From: Shinisaurus crocodilurus
Lineage: Eukaryota; Chordata; Lepidosauria; Squamata; Shinisauridae
Length of the DNA: 64,000 nucleotides
Reading direction: 5' to 3'
Assembly: GCA_021292165.1 (NCBI GenBank)
Contig: CM037879.1
Coordinates: 267,091,160-267,155,159 of the forward strand
Shown here: one piece after another, positions 44,346 to 55,500 of the stretch
Layout: every line of letters begins with the position of its first letter
Numbering within the stretch: the first letter of the stretch is position 1
The notes under the pieces: model-generated
Databases searched by the model: none
Told to the model about the DNA's origin: nothing
Seen by the model: only the letters and a program-made list of their open reading frames with translations
Position numbers and translations under genes: made by a program

Positions 44346-44474
44346 CAGTGGAGGCTGGTGGCTCCAATGTCAGCAGGGCTGTGGATAGGATTCAGAACCA
44401 TGGATATCTCCTTTAAAGCTCAGAGTAAAATCTGGACTGGATACACAGCCCTGCTGACATTGGAGCCAGCAGCC
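44346..44474. mobile_element. palindromic hAT MITE family F
   Basis: CAGTGGAGGCTGGTGGCTCC pairs with ggagccagcagcc, and agggctgtggat with atacacagccct. Compare 4,700 and 15,995. Confidence 0.75.
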
Positions 44475-45450
44475 GGAAGTCCCATCAAGATCATAGATAG
44501 GTTCAGGTGCTAAGCTCTTCCCAGTAGCCCTTGGTTTAAGTTGGGTCTCAGATTTTTATTGTGGAATGGTTCTCTTTTTTGGCATGCTGGAATTTTTAGG
44601 GGTTCTCTGTGTTTTTCCCCCCCTCGAACTTGCCCCTGCCCTGCTTTAAAAAAAAAACTAAAAAAAAAACTTGTATTGATTCTTTGATTGTTGTGATGTT
44701 GATTGCAATTCGTATGTTATTAGCTGCCTACGGTTATTTTATAAGAAAGGTGGAATATAAACGTGTAAAATAACTGAAATACGCATGATTCAAGGATTGA
44801 GGCAACACTCTGGTTGCCTCAAAAGTACAAAAGAGTGGGTTAAAGTGTCAATATTGATTCTGAGTTGTGATCTTGAGTCGGCACCCAGAATCAAAACATG
44901 GATGAGCTGTGTTTTCCTGCTGAGCTCCGCTTCAGTGGTTTCGGTTGTTTGTGTATGTGAGAGATCCTTCCTGCAGTTGTTTTTATGCCACATCCACTTT
45001 CCCTTTAAAAGGATCAAACTTATAACACATTTCTTTCACAAATTGCAGCTGGTATGTCTAAATTTCAAAATGCTCATTCATAGCTCTCATGAGATAGAAA
45101 GAATGAAATGAAATACTCAAAAGCAGAAATGGAGCATAAAGAAGCCTAAATAAATATGACAAACAGTGACACATCTTTAAAAATAGTAGACAAACTACAT
45201 ATTTAGCTCTCATGACTACAGACTTCACTATTAATGTGAAGTCCCAGTTAGATACTGCTAACTTCTGGGATAGGGAGGCAAACAAGGGCATCTTTAAAAA
45301 CATAAGAAATTGCAGAACAGGTGGACATGGACAAAGCTTGAAGTATCTAAAAAAGCTGCAATGCTTATTAAGATCAGTGAACAGGAGGACATCGGCATAA
45401 AGAGTTTTTTGTGTTTTCAAATACTTGTTCCCGTGTCCATTGTTTGCAAT
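44475..45450. other. no feature recognised
   Basis: About 1 kb, AT-rich, with poly-A tracts near 44,648. No gene or repeat recognised. Confidence 0.4.
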
Positions 45451-45454
45451 AGTT

Positions 45455-45600
45455 ATTTATTTATTTTTACTATTTAGAAGCCACTTTTCAGCAAAAGCCA
45501 CCAAAGCAGCATACAAAAAAAATAAATAAAACACCAATAATAATGAAAACAACAAAATGCAATGAGAACAGCAGCAGAGCAAAAGAAAGCACCAGAAAGA
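45455..45600 (-). mobile_element. possible LINE 3'-end fragment
   Basis: TTTA repeats, then gaagccacttttcagcaaaa and agcagcatacaaaaaa, similar in layout to L2-like antisense tails. Confidence 0.4.
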
Positions 45601-45676
45601 GACAGATTAAAACATGATTGCTAGTTTGGAGGTTACCAATTACTCAAAATGGAAGGCCCACCTCACTAACCTAAGA

Positions 45677-46062
45677 CAGGGCTGGGCAGAAGGTAGGTTG
45701 GGATCTACTGGTAGATATCTGGGTGCTTTGCAGTAGATCAGCAAGGATTTCTGACTCTCAACTGCTGGCTCAGCTTGTCTGAGTGTGGAAAGCTAAGCAG
45801 GGTCAGGCCTGGTTATTACTTGGATGGGAGACCCCTCCTCTAGTTTCCTGCATTGAGCAGGGGGTTGGACTCGATGGCCTTGTAGGCTCCTTCATAGTGT
45901 GGAAGGACTGTGAGCTCCATTCAGTTCTCAAAACAAATTCCTGTGCACAGAATTCTTTAATTTTAAGTGTATGTCTTTTGCACCAGGCTCTGGATACTGG
46001 ATCTCTGGGTTCTAGTAAAATGGCAGAGTAGATTCTGCAAGCCTGAAGTCTGCCCACCCCTG
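45677..46062. mobile_element. hAT element with nested 5S-derived SINE
   Basis: CAGGGCTGGGCAGAAGG ... CTGAAGTCTGCCCACCCCTG. Flanks acctaaga / acccagga agree at six of eight bases. Shares 'ggatctactggtagat' in reverse with the 15,298 element. Confidence 0.65.
45764..45893 (+). mobile_element. 5S rRNA-derived SINE with CR1 tail, copy 2 (truncated)
   Basis: gctggctcagcttgtctgag, ggaaagctaagcagggtcag, tacttggatgggagacccct, then the CR1-like part to aggctccttc, where it stops before the ctatga repeats. Confidence 0.9.
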
Positions 46063-46157
46063 ACCCAGGAAACCAAAAGGGAAAGGGTGAGGCAGGCCTC
46101 CTGGGGCAGGAATGTTCAAAGTCTGGGCACAAAAATCTTGGAAATGTCTGTCCTGCG

Positions 46158-46782
46158 TAGGGATGTGTGAGGAATCTGATAGCGGGGGGGGGGGGGGGGG
46201 AATCCAACAGGTTTTCTCAACTTGGCCCTGTGGATTCCATTCCATCAACCCTGTGCTGGCACTGACTTGATCTGACGCGAGTTGAGCCAGCATGCAGACT
46301 TCCATTTTTAAAGTGGGCCATGGTGTGTGTGTGTGTGTGTGTGTGTGTTTGTTTTAAAAGCCAGGGAAATTTGCACAAAATTTAGGCCTCCGCTCCACAA
46401 ATTTTCCCAAGTTGCAGAGCAGAGGCCCAAATTTTGCACAAATATGAAATTAACTGTCAGCAACTTCAAGGTGGCCAAGGTGGAGCATGTGTGCATATGC
46501 AGTGAGAGGAGGATGCTTCCACACTTCTCATATTAAATGCCACAACAAGAACAGCAACACCACCAGCAACTGGAATCTAACGTGTCGGCCCTGATTTGTG
46601 AAAATCGCGCTAGAGATGCGCAGTTCTCAGCTCCAAATTTGTGCAAATATTTCGAGCAATTTTGCGGAAGCCGAAACAGCTCCCCCCCACCGACTCAGCC
46701 CACTTTTGGCCATCAGGTCGGAAATGTGTCGAAAGTGTGTCGACCTCAAATGGAACGAGTTTTCCAGTGTCACTTATCCCTA
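46158..46782. mobile_element. hAT-like element with TAGGGATG ends, 8-bp target duplication (one mismatch)
   Basis: TAGGGATGTGTGAGG ... TGTCACTTATCCCTA. Flanks GTCCTGCG (46,150-46,157) and GTCCTGTG (46,783-46,790). Contains a poly-G run at 46,182-46,200, (GT)n at 46,324-46,348 and many self-complementary ttttgcacaaat-type words. Non-coding. Confidence 0.75.
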
Positions 46783-46881
46783 GTCCTGTGTAACCACCAA
46801 CCGTACTTCTTTTGGTGGTGGACCACAGAACAAGCTCCCCTTGGCAGTTATCAATGGACAACCAGGATCATGTGGAAATAG

Positions 46882-47040
46882 CAAGTGCTTTAGGTATCTT
46901 GGGCCTAAAACATTTATGGCTTTCAAAAGTGATGACCAGCACTTTGAATTGGGCTTGGAAACAGATCAGAAGCCAAACAGCATCACAGTTAAGCTTGGTA
47001 TCTGTTTGGTGAGGTACTAATTTTAGTGCTAAAAAGCCTG
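46882..47040 (-). pseudogene. L2-like LINE fragment, old
   Basis: Antisense of the FKVLVITF segment (gaccagcactttgaattggg, cttggaaacagatcagaag), parallel to 2,620-2,680. Confidence 0.65.
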
Positions 47041-48730
47041 GAGGTGCTGTACAGATCAAAACCAAAAATGGAACTTCCTGGACTCTCAGTCTACTTTTAG
47101 CATTGGACCTGCATTGGAAGGCAGACTTAACATTTTTACCAACAATATTTTTACCTTTTACTCCACCCATCTATTGCTCTCCTTCTCTCTCCTTTCTCCT
47201 GCTCTCTTTCCAAAAGATAAGTCATGGCACTGCTGGCCAGCATGACCCATCTAAGCTTACTGTAGGAATAACCCACAAATGTACTAGAACAAACCATGCA
47301 AAACTGGGTGACTGGACATGCCCTTGAAGTACAGGACTTCATATCTCATAGACTAGGGGATGACATAGGCCAAAGGCTGGGAATTTTGTCAAGATATTAG
47401 GCCCAATTGGATTGGATATCCTTTTAATTTGAAGAGCTGACTTTTCTTTGGCAGCATTCAACTTTGTCCCTGAAACTAATCACCCACTCCTGTCACATCC
47501 CCTTTCCCTATCTGCTGCTTAATATAAATGCCCTAAATCTGCCCCATTCTCATTCATTTTACTAGATGGGAACAGTGGCTGGATCTTGGGGCCAAATTCC
47601 AGGGCCCAACAGTCCAGTCCACCCCCACCCCCCCAATCACCACCCAGAGAGCAACAGGGCATCAGAGACCCAGAGAGCATCAGGGCATCAGAGACAAACT
47701 CCATTTTATTCCTGTAGTCATGATGGTGTTATGAGTGAAGAGAGCGTAAAATGCAAAACTGTACATGCTCAAGAGTTTGTTTGTTTTTTTTAGAAAAATC
47801 CGGTTTGGTAAACAGGGTGTTGGTTTTTTTTGCTTTTTGTTGTTGTTCTGACGTATCAGGAATGTAGAAGTACGTAGTTGTAAAGCATGGATTGGCGGTG
47901 ATGAGGAGAGCAATGTTAGTTGTGTGCTTCACAACTGTAGTAATTGACATGGCCACCTAAAGCACACACACACACACGCACGCATTAGAGCATTAGTCCA
48001 GGGTCTAAAATTACCTAACTGCACCACTGGATGGGAGATGCTTTTTGATATTCCTCCCCCCAAACCACTTTTGACCTCAGTTTGCTGCAAATGTGGTCAG
48101 TGAATAGGTCAATAACTTCAGGTGTGTTTATGGAGCATGCCAAGATGATCTGAATATGCTCAGAGATACCAAGTTGCAAAATCAGGCGTGAATGAACATT
48201 CTGGAGTCTTGGAATGGGAAAGGCTTTTAATCTTGGAGTGCTTCCCACACCAGCAACCTGGTACAGATGGTCCTGTAGCAGGGACTGCTTTGTTCTGTCC
48301 TCCAGGCCGGAAATGTATGGTTAAAGTGTCCCTTCTCGCTTGGCAAGCATTTCTGCAAGGAAGCAATTAGCAAAGGACAATGAGCTTGCTTCCCAGGGAT
48401 CCATGTGGCCAGGCAGAGAAAGCACAGGAAATCACGCACTCTGCTAGTCACTGTTGTGAGTGAGGGCCAAACAACACATAATGGCAGCACATGAAGAGCA
48501 CTGAAGGAAACTTTCTGTTAGGCGCACAGGTCCAAATCCTGGCCAGTCTGGAGGCATATGGAGTAGCTTCCCCCAACAATTAGTTGCCTGGACTGAAAGA
48601 ATGCAACAGATCTGGGAGCTGTATAGCAGGCAGTGGCAGAGGATTGTCTGTGGCATAATCTGTTCTCCAGAACTAAGATAATTCTGGGTAGTGATGCTCG
48701 GATTTTGGCTCAGAATCCAGGTTTGCTCCA
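47041..48730. other. no feature recognised
   Basis: About 1.7 kb. C/T-rich near 47,160-47,215; a duplicated gcatcagagac(ccag/aaac) phrase at 47,658-47,698; short (CA)n near 47,964. No gene recognised. Confidence 0.4.
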
Positions 48731-48947
48731 GAGGGTGGCAAGGCTGGGCATTTGCCAGGGTCCCAAGACTAGCAGAGGGTGCATTGCCTAACAGTGCTAC
48801 CATATCCACTTTGCACAGAGTATCCAAGAAGATCTGTTGGAGCCTAGGAGAACTCTCAGTTTGAATATCCTGCCTCTTCCAGGTAAGAGGAACCCACTGA
48901 GGGTACCATGCCCCAAGGGCCTTCACAATTCTGGAGCCAGCACTGCT
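48731..48947 (-). mobile_element. repeat D, partial copy
   Basis: gagggtggcaaggctgggca at one side and caagggccttcacaattctg then gagccagcactgc at the other, matching the two ends of D with the middle replaced or deleted. Confidence 0.5.
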
Positions 48948-50370
48948 CAGAGTACTTTCCGTTCCCTTCTCCACACAGCAACCCCAATGGTATGGACCAG
49001 AGAATCAGTATGTGACCTTCAGGGCTCCTGATTCAAGATAGGGATGTGCAGAAAGAAAAAAATTGCCCAGGAATCTGCTTTAGTGCACTGGATGGCGGCC
49101 ATCTCAGTTAGCTGCTTTGAACTGACGTTGTGCTTCAGTTCAGATCTGAGGCAGAGCCTCACTTTGGTTCATTTCTTGAAGCGTCATAGGTCTTCTTCCA
49201 CTGACCATCATGGGAAGATCAACAAACATCTATACCCTGTGTGAATTTATCACATGATTCCTATCTTTATATTGCCAAAGATTTTATTTCCTAACAGAGC
49301 TGACTCTGTGCCTCTAACAGGTGAGGTACAGTGTCAGAAGAAAATGTAAGAAACTTCCCCATCTCTCTGAAGCTCCATGTTTGGGGGTATGGGGTGGGTG
49401 GGTAAGCTTCACCTGCTGAATTTGTGCCAATCCGGACAATTTTAAAACAAAAAGAGATTGCCCTGCAAGCACTGACACGTGACATCCCCCCCCCCCCCTG
49501 AAAAATACCAGATATCAACAATTAAGGGTTTAAGTAAGGTAAAAAAAATTACAAAGCCACTGATAAAATATTATAAAATAATATATAATATAATGTAATA
49601 ATTATAAGATATACGATATTATATAATAATTCTGGAAAAGTCATCCTAGCACTGGCGCTGCTGCAACCTCTTCTTCTAGACAAGGAGCAGCATTTCACAA
49701 TTATCCCTCAGTTAAACGATACTTCTTCACACAATGCATGATCAATATGCTGCCACAAGATGTGATGGTCAGTGTTGTTGATTGTTTTAAAATATACACA
49801 CTTTCCTGTGAGTAAGTCCCATTGAACATAATAGGACTTACTCTGAGTACACATGCCTAGGATTGCACTGTTCTTTTGTTTTCAGAGCAGTAGTAAATTT
49901 TACTTGGCTCTACCTGTGTGTACCCCATGTGAAAGTCTTTTTCTAACACATGCTGAAGTGCAATGGCGAAAGCTCTCTACATTAATGATTAGGAGTATTC
50001 TGCAGGGATTTTGGATTTTTTTTTTTTTTAAATGCATTAGAAGGGAGTTAGCAGAAAACAGACCCTCCTGAAGAGAAAGAAAGAAAAAATCCCAATTACT
50101 TAGCAGCAACAAACATCATCATTCTGTTTTGGCATTATTGTTCAATCACAGTGTTGTTCTTGTTTTTTTTAAAAAATAAAGTACAATAGAGCCCACATGT
50201 TTTTTTCTGAGTGGAGAAAATAGGAGTTTGAAGGGTGGGCCTGTGAACCACTTTGCACACTCATTGATATCTACCGGTAAATGTTAAATATTATTGTTTC
50301 TTTGGCAAACTACTAATGAGAACAAAGCCATCATTGAGGGATCTATTATTAAAGTGGGAGGGAGATCTTT
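48948..50370. other. no major feature; one short palindromic element
   Basis: Mostly single-copy-looking. 49,802-49,870 (agtaagtcccattgaacata ... cctaggattgcactgt) is a diverged relative of 37,367. AT-rich run at 49,560-49,630; C11 tract near 49,488. Confidence 0.4.
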
Positions 50371-50373
50371 TAG

Positions 50374-50592
50374 GGGTGTCCACAAACCTGGTGGGTGGGC
50401 CCTCCCCCCTCCGCCCCCCGCTGCTCGATCCTCAGCGGCGCGGAGCAATTCTCCACGCCGCTCGAGCCGGCCACACCACGGAGAGTCGAGTGGCCACTGG
50501 AACCCGGTAAGGCCCGCTCGCCTCTTGCGGGCGTGAGTGGGGCCGATTTCGGCTCCGGTACGCCTGCTCAAGGCGAGCGGATACATCCCTAT
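50374..50592. mobile_element. CpG-rich TAGGG-ended element (tentative)
   Basis: TAGGGGTGTCCACAAACC ... GCGGATACATCCCTA gives weak inverted ends of the 46,158 type. The body is strikingly CpG-rich (gcggcgcggagc, ccgctcgagccgg). No target duplication seen, and the neighbouring sequence is AT-rich. Confidence 0.4.
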
Positions 50593-50599
50593 TTCCTGC

Positions 50600-51176
50600 A
50601 CAATGTGGGGAAAGTAGGCTGAAAGTTATGTTTAACTGAAATAATGGCATATTCCTCCCCGGTTTACCCCTTCCTACCATTTGTTGTCACCTCTATATTA
50701 CATTTTAGATTGTAAGCTCTTTGGGGCAGGGAACTATTCTCTTATACTCGGTAAAGCACCATGCACATTGATGGTAGAATAATAATTAGGACAACAACAG
50801 CAATCACCATCATTATCATGGGTCTGGAGATCAAAGTGGCTTCAGAGTGGTCAGAGCCCTTAAACGGTTATAGAGCATACTGGGATGGGTGGCTAGGGCA
50901 TTTTTCTGTTTTCTTTTGTGTTCTAGCTAAAATTCAGCACATCCAGACCAGGGCCATGGCATTGGGGAGACTTCTGGTCTCCATGTTTGTATCTCTGTGA
51001 TCTGTTATGGGTTATTAGCTGTTTCAGGTTGGTGATTGACAAGCCGAGTCGATACAAATATACAAAAAATAAATAAATAGGCATGCCTAGATGTTCAGCC
51101 TTAGTTACCAAGTTCCCAACACACTGAATTAAAGGATGCATTTCTGCACAAAGAAAAATTTTGTAGTTGGGCCAAA
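50600..51176. other. mostly unassigned
   Basis: 50,702-50,790 (ttttagattgtaagctcttt, ggggcagggaact) resembles the 3' region of an old LINE/SINE found also at 63,460. The rest is unassigned. Confidence 0.4.
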
Positions 51177-51375
51177 TATTATAACATGGCAAATACTGAC
51201 AATATAATAAGAGATAAGGATAAACACTTAATAACTATAGCCTTACAACACACACACAGTTAGTTGTATTTATTGATTTGGGGTTTTCTTTTTCCTTCAG
51301 GCTTCCCTAAATGCGATACATACATTCAAAGATTTCTGTGCTTCAAATACTGCAGTTTTGTGTGTTTCCTCTAAT
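51177..51375 (+). repeat. left copy of a duplicated flanking segment
   Basis: The sequence from tattataacatggcaaata to tttcctctaat is repeated right of the retrotransposon at 58,358-58,910. The left copy lacks about 350 bp (present at 58,436-58,785) but otherwise differs at about one base. Confidence 0.9.
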
Positions 51376-51380
51376 TATTA

Positions 51381-52515
51381 AGTGGAAGACCGCCAACCTG
51401 GTCTTCTGCGCGGGTTCAATACTAAGGGGGTAGCGAGTCCTGGGGGCGGGCCTTCTCCAAGGTCCCCCAGCGACTATCACCCTTAGCCTAGAACAAAGGG
51501 ATAACTTATAGCCACAAAAGTATCTTTTATAAAACAAGTTTATTTACAAAATGACCTTCACAAACCCAGACACACGCCAGCAATACAGCTTATCAGTACA
51601 GCACAAAGTAGCAAGCAAGAAGTCTCAAGGACACCGTGATTTCAGGGCTCTCAGCTAGTTAGTTCAGCTCGGGCTCCAGCAGAGGCCCGGTCAACCGCAT
51701 GCTGCTAGCTGGGTTCCCGGCGGAGGTCCGGTCTACCCAAGCGGCTAGTGAGTGATTTCAGCTTGGTTGCCCGGGGGTCCGGTCAACCCAAGCGGCCAGT
51801 GATTTCAGCTTGGTTTCCCGGGGGTCCGGTCAACCCAAGCGGCCAGTGATTTCAGCTAGCTGGAGCACGCCGGGTGCTGCTACCCGGGGTTGCCGATCCC
51901 TTCGTTCCCTTACCCCAAGCATGGGGCAAGGCTGCTGATCAGGTCCAACAACTCAGTTCCTTTGCGCAGGGTGTTTTATACCTTGGGTTTCAGGTAGCCC
52001 CTCCCTCTGCAATCAGGTGGGTGGCCAATCAGGTGGGTTGCCACCCTCTTCAGGTGGACGGCCAATCAGGTGGGTTGCCACCCTCCTCAGGTGGACGGCC
52101 AATCAGGTGGGTTGCCACCCTCCTCAGGTGGATGGCCAATCAGGTGGGTTGCCACCCTCCTCAGGTGGGTGGCCAATCAGGTGGGTTGCCACCTTCCCCC
52201 TGTGGGGTGGGGTCCCTTTGAAGCCACTTGCTTAATGGTCCCATCCTGTGGTGTTGAATGGCCCTTTCTTATGGTGCCGAAGTGTCTGCTCTGGCAAGGA
52301 ATTCAAGTCTTATGTAGATGGGGCTGATATACGAGAGCATTGAGGAACCTGGGGATGCTTCCTGCCTTCCCCCCTGGGGTGATTCTATGCAGATGTTGTT
52401 TGTCCCCTTTTGCATCTGTGGAGACTGGCTGTCTCCCCTCCCTGGGCCTCCTTCCCCCCTCCTTGGTGAGTGTGTGTGTGTGTCAGACAGGGGTTTTAGG
52501 TTGGCTTTCTCCACA
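51381..52515 (-). repeat. 3' LTR
   Basis: 1,135 bp. Read on minus it runs TGTGGAGAAAGCC to GGTCTTCCACT. It contains the gag-pol stop codon at 52,269-52,271 and a minisatellite of 37-bp units (ccaatcaggtgggttgccac...) at about 52,015-52,200 with one unit fewer than the 5' LTR. The only difference I find in the first 630 plus-strand bases is A at 51,459 against G at 57,264. Confidence 0.95.
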
Positions 52516-55500
52516 TCTCCCCCCCGGGGAAAAGATGGCATTGGGGTCCCACACCCCAATTTCCCATCGACTTGCCCATCACCTGAGAAAGCCCGGGAGA
52601 GTGCATCAGCCAAGACATTGTCCTTACCCTTGATGTGTTCAATTTCGAAGTCAAAGTCTTGCAACGCCAGACTCCACCGTAGGAGTTTTTGGTTGTTGCC
52701 CTTGACTCTATCTAACCAGCACAGGGGGGAATGGTCAGTCTGCAGGCGGAACCGTCTCCCCCAGAGGTAGGGGCGCAACTTGGTGATGGCCCACACCACG
52801 GCCAGGCACTCCTTCTCAATGGTGGCAAGACTACGTTCTCTGGGCAGGAGCTTCTTGCTCAGGTATGCAACGGGGCGCAGCCCTTCTCCCACCTTCTCCT
52901 GTAACAACACCGCCCCCATCCCGGCCTCAGAGGCATCCGTCTGTAGAACGAAGGGGGATTCGAAGTCTGGGGCTTGCAGAATGGGAGCTGCCATGAGGCA
53001 GGCTTTTAACCCGTCGAAAGCGGTCTGGCAAGCCGCGGTCCACTGGACCCTGTTCGGTTGGCGCTTCTTACAAAGATCAGTCAGAGGGGCTGCTAGCTGA
53101 CTGAAGTGTGGCACAAACTTCCGATAGTACCCTGCAAGTCCCAGAAAAGCCTGCACCTGTTTTTTGGTTGCGGGTTGGGGCCATTTCTGAACCGACTCGA
53201 TCTTCGCTTCCATGGGTTTGATGCTCCCCCCTCCGACGCGATGTCCAAGGTACTCAACCTCCCCTAGCCCCACCTGGCACTTCTTTGCTTTCACTGTCAA
53301 CCCAGCGTCCCGGATCCGCTGGAAGACCCGCCGGACATGCTGCAGATGCTGCTCCCAAGTGGAGCTAAAGATAGCTATGTCGTCCAGATAGGCACAGGCA
53401 AATTCTCCCAACCCGTTCAGCATTCCATTCACCAGCCTCTGAAAGGTTGCCGGACCATTCCGGACTCCGAAGGGAAGAGTGGTGAACTGGAATAAACCCA
53501 GGTGTGTGACAAAGGCAGACTTGAGAGCAGCATCCGCGTCCAGCGGAACTTGCCAGTAGCCCTTGGTGAGGTCTAGGGTGGTAATGTACTTGGCCCTCCC
53601 TAGTTTCTCCAGCAAGACATCCATGTTGGGGATGGGGTAGGGGTCAGGGACGGTCACCTTGTTGATTTTCCGATAGTCCACACAGAACCGCACCCCCCCA
53701 TCCTTTTTGGCCACCAGGACAATCGGGGAGGACCATGGGCTAGAACTAGGGACGATCACCCCTAGGTCTAGCATGGCTTTGACCTCCTCAGCAATGACTT
53801 GAGCATGGGGTCCCACCGCCCGGTATGGCAGAGATTGCAGAGGGGGGCTGTCACCCGTTTGAATGGTGTGCTGGATGAGTGGGGTCCGCCCGGGGCGGTC
53901 TGAGAACATGGTCCCAAATTCATCCAGCACCCGCTTCATTTGCTCCCGCTGAGCCTCGGACAGGGCGGGTGACAGTGAGATTTCTTCCATTCCCCCACCA
54001 TCCCCCCATTCTCCCAACAGATCCCCATCAGCGAAATCCTTATCATTATGTTCCTTCACACAGCCCAGTCCCGCACCCCGGTCCACATACAATTTCAACA
54101 TGTTCACATGAAACACTTTACATTTTCCAGGAGTCCCAGCAAAGAGTATTTTGTAGTTGACTGGTCCAAGTTTCTCAACTACAGTCCCCGGACCCTCCCA
54201 CTTAAGACACAGCTTGTCCGTTTTGAGGGTACGCAGAACCAGCACTTTATCACCCACCTCAAAAGTCCGGGCTACTGCGGTTTTATCATACAACTCCTTT
54301 TGCCGCTGCTGGGCTGCCTTCAGATGCTGTTGGGCGGCTTCTCGAACGCTGTGGAGGGTGTCCCGTAGCCGCCGCAGAAAAGTGTGAACCGGCACGGGCG
54401 AACTGCCGGCAGCCCCCTCCCATTCCTCCCGCAACAAAGCCAAGGGCCCCCGTAGTTCTCTGCCAAACATCAGTTCATTCGGGGAAAACCCGAGGCTTTC
54501 CTGCGGAGCATCTCGGTAGGCAAAGAGGAGGTAGGGTAGGGCTTGGTCCCAAGTTCCCGGGTGACGGCTAGCGTACGCCCGGATCATTTTCCCCAAAGTC
54601 TGGTTGAAGCGTTCAACCAGTCCGTTGGTCTCGTGGTGGTAAGGCACCGAAGTTACATGGTCAACCCCCCCCAGGTCCCACATCTTCTGGAACAGTTTAG
54701 ACATGAACCCGGTGCCGCAGTCCGACACGACCGTGCGGGGCATTCCCAAGCGGGCAAAGAGAGAGAGCAGAGTCTTAGCCAGGCTGGCTGCAGAGATGGA
54801 GGCGAGCGCAAAAGCCTCCGCGTAGTGGGTGGCAAAGTCCACTACCGTCAGTACAAACTTCTTCCCCGTCTTGGTGGGCGGGTTCAGGGGACCCACTATG
54901 TCCATAGCAATCCGTTCAAAGGGGATCCCCACCACCGGAAAAGGCTGAAGGGGAGCTCTTGGGTGATCGCGATTGTGTCCCACTCGCTGGCACACATCGC
55001 AGGACCGACAGTAAGCCTTAATGTCGGAGGCGATCATGGGCCAGTAGAACCCCTCTGTAATTCGAGCTTGGGTCCGCTTTTGCCCCAGGTGTCCTCCCCA
55101 TGCCACGTCGTGGGCGAGGTGCAACACGGCGCGGCGGTACCGTTGGGGAACCACCAGTTGCCTTTGCTTGCGCCCCGGTGCCACTTCCCCCTTTGGCTCG
55201 AACTCCCGGTACAAAGTTCCATTGTCCCAGACAAATCTTTCCGTGGCAAGGGATACCCCGGGGTCTTGGTTGGCCAGAGCGCGACACTCTCGTAAGGACG
55301 GGTCCAGTCGCTGGGCTTCCTTGAATTGGGCTTGTGTCCCAAAGTCTTTAGCCATCTGAGCAAACCCTTCGTTCTTCGGGGGCTCCGCTATGGCCTGGTT
55401 TTCCCCGGGGTGCCCCGCAGGGGATGGGGTCACCCCGGGTGGTGGAAGGGGCACGGGCTTAGGCTTTGGGACCAGTGCGGTTACGGGCGGCGCCCCTCGC

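Noticed and set aside
51874..52327. Repetitive frames with a QVDGQSGGLPPSSGG-like unit
   Set aside because: Translation of the 37-bp LTR minisatellite; 37 is not a multiple of three, so the unit rotates through frames and is not a protein repeat.
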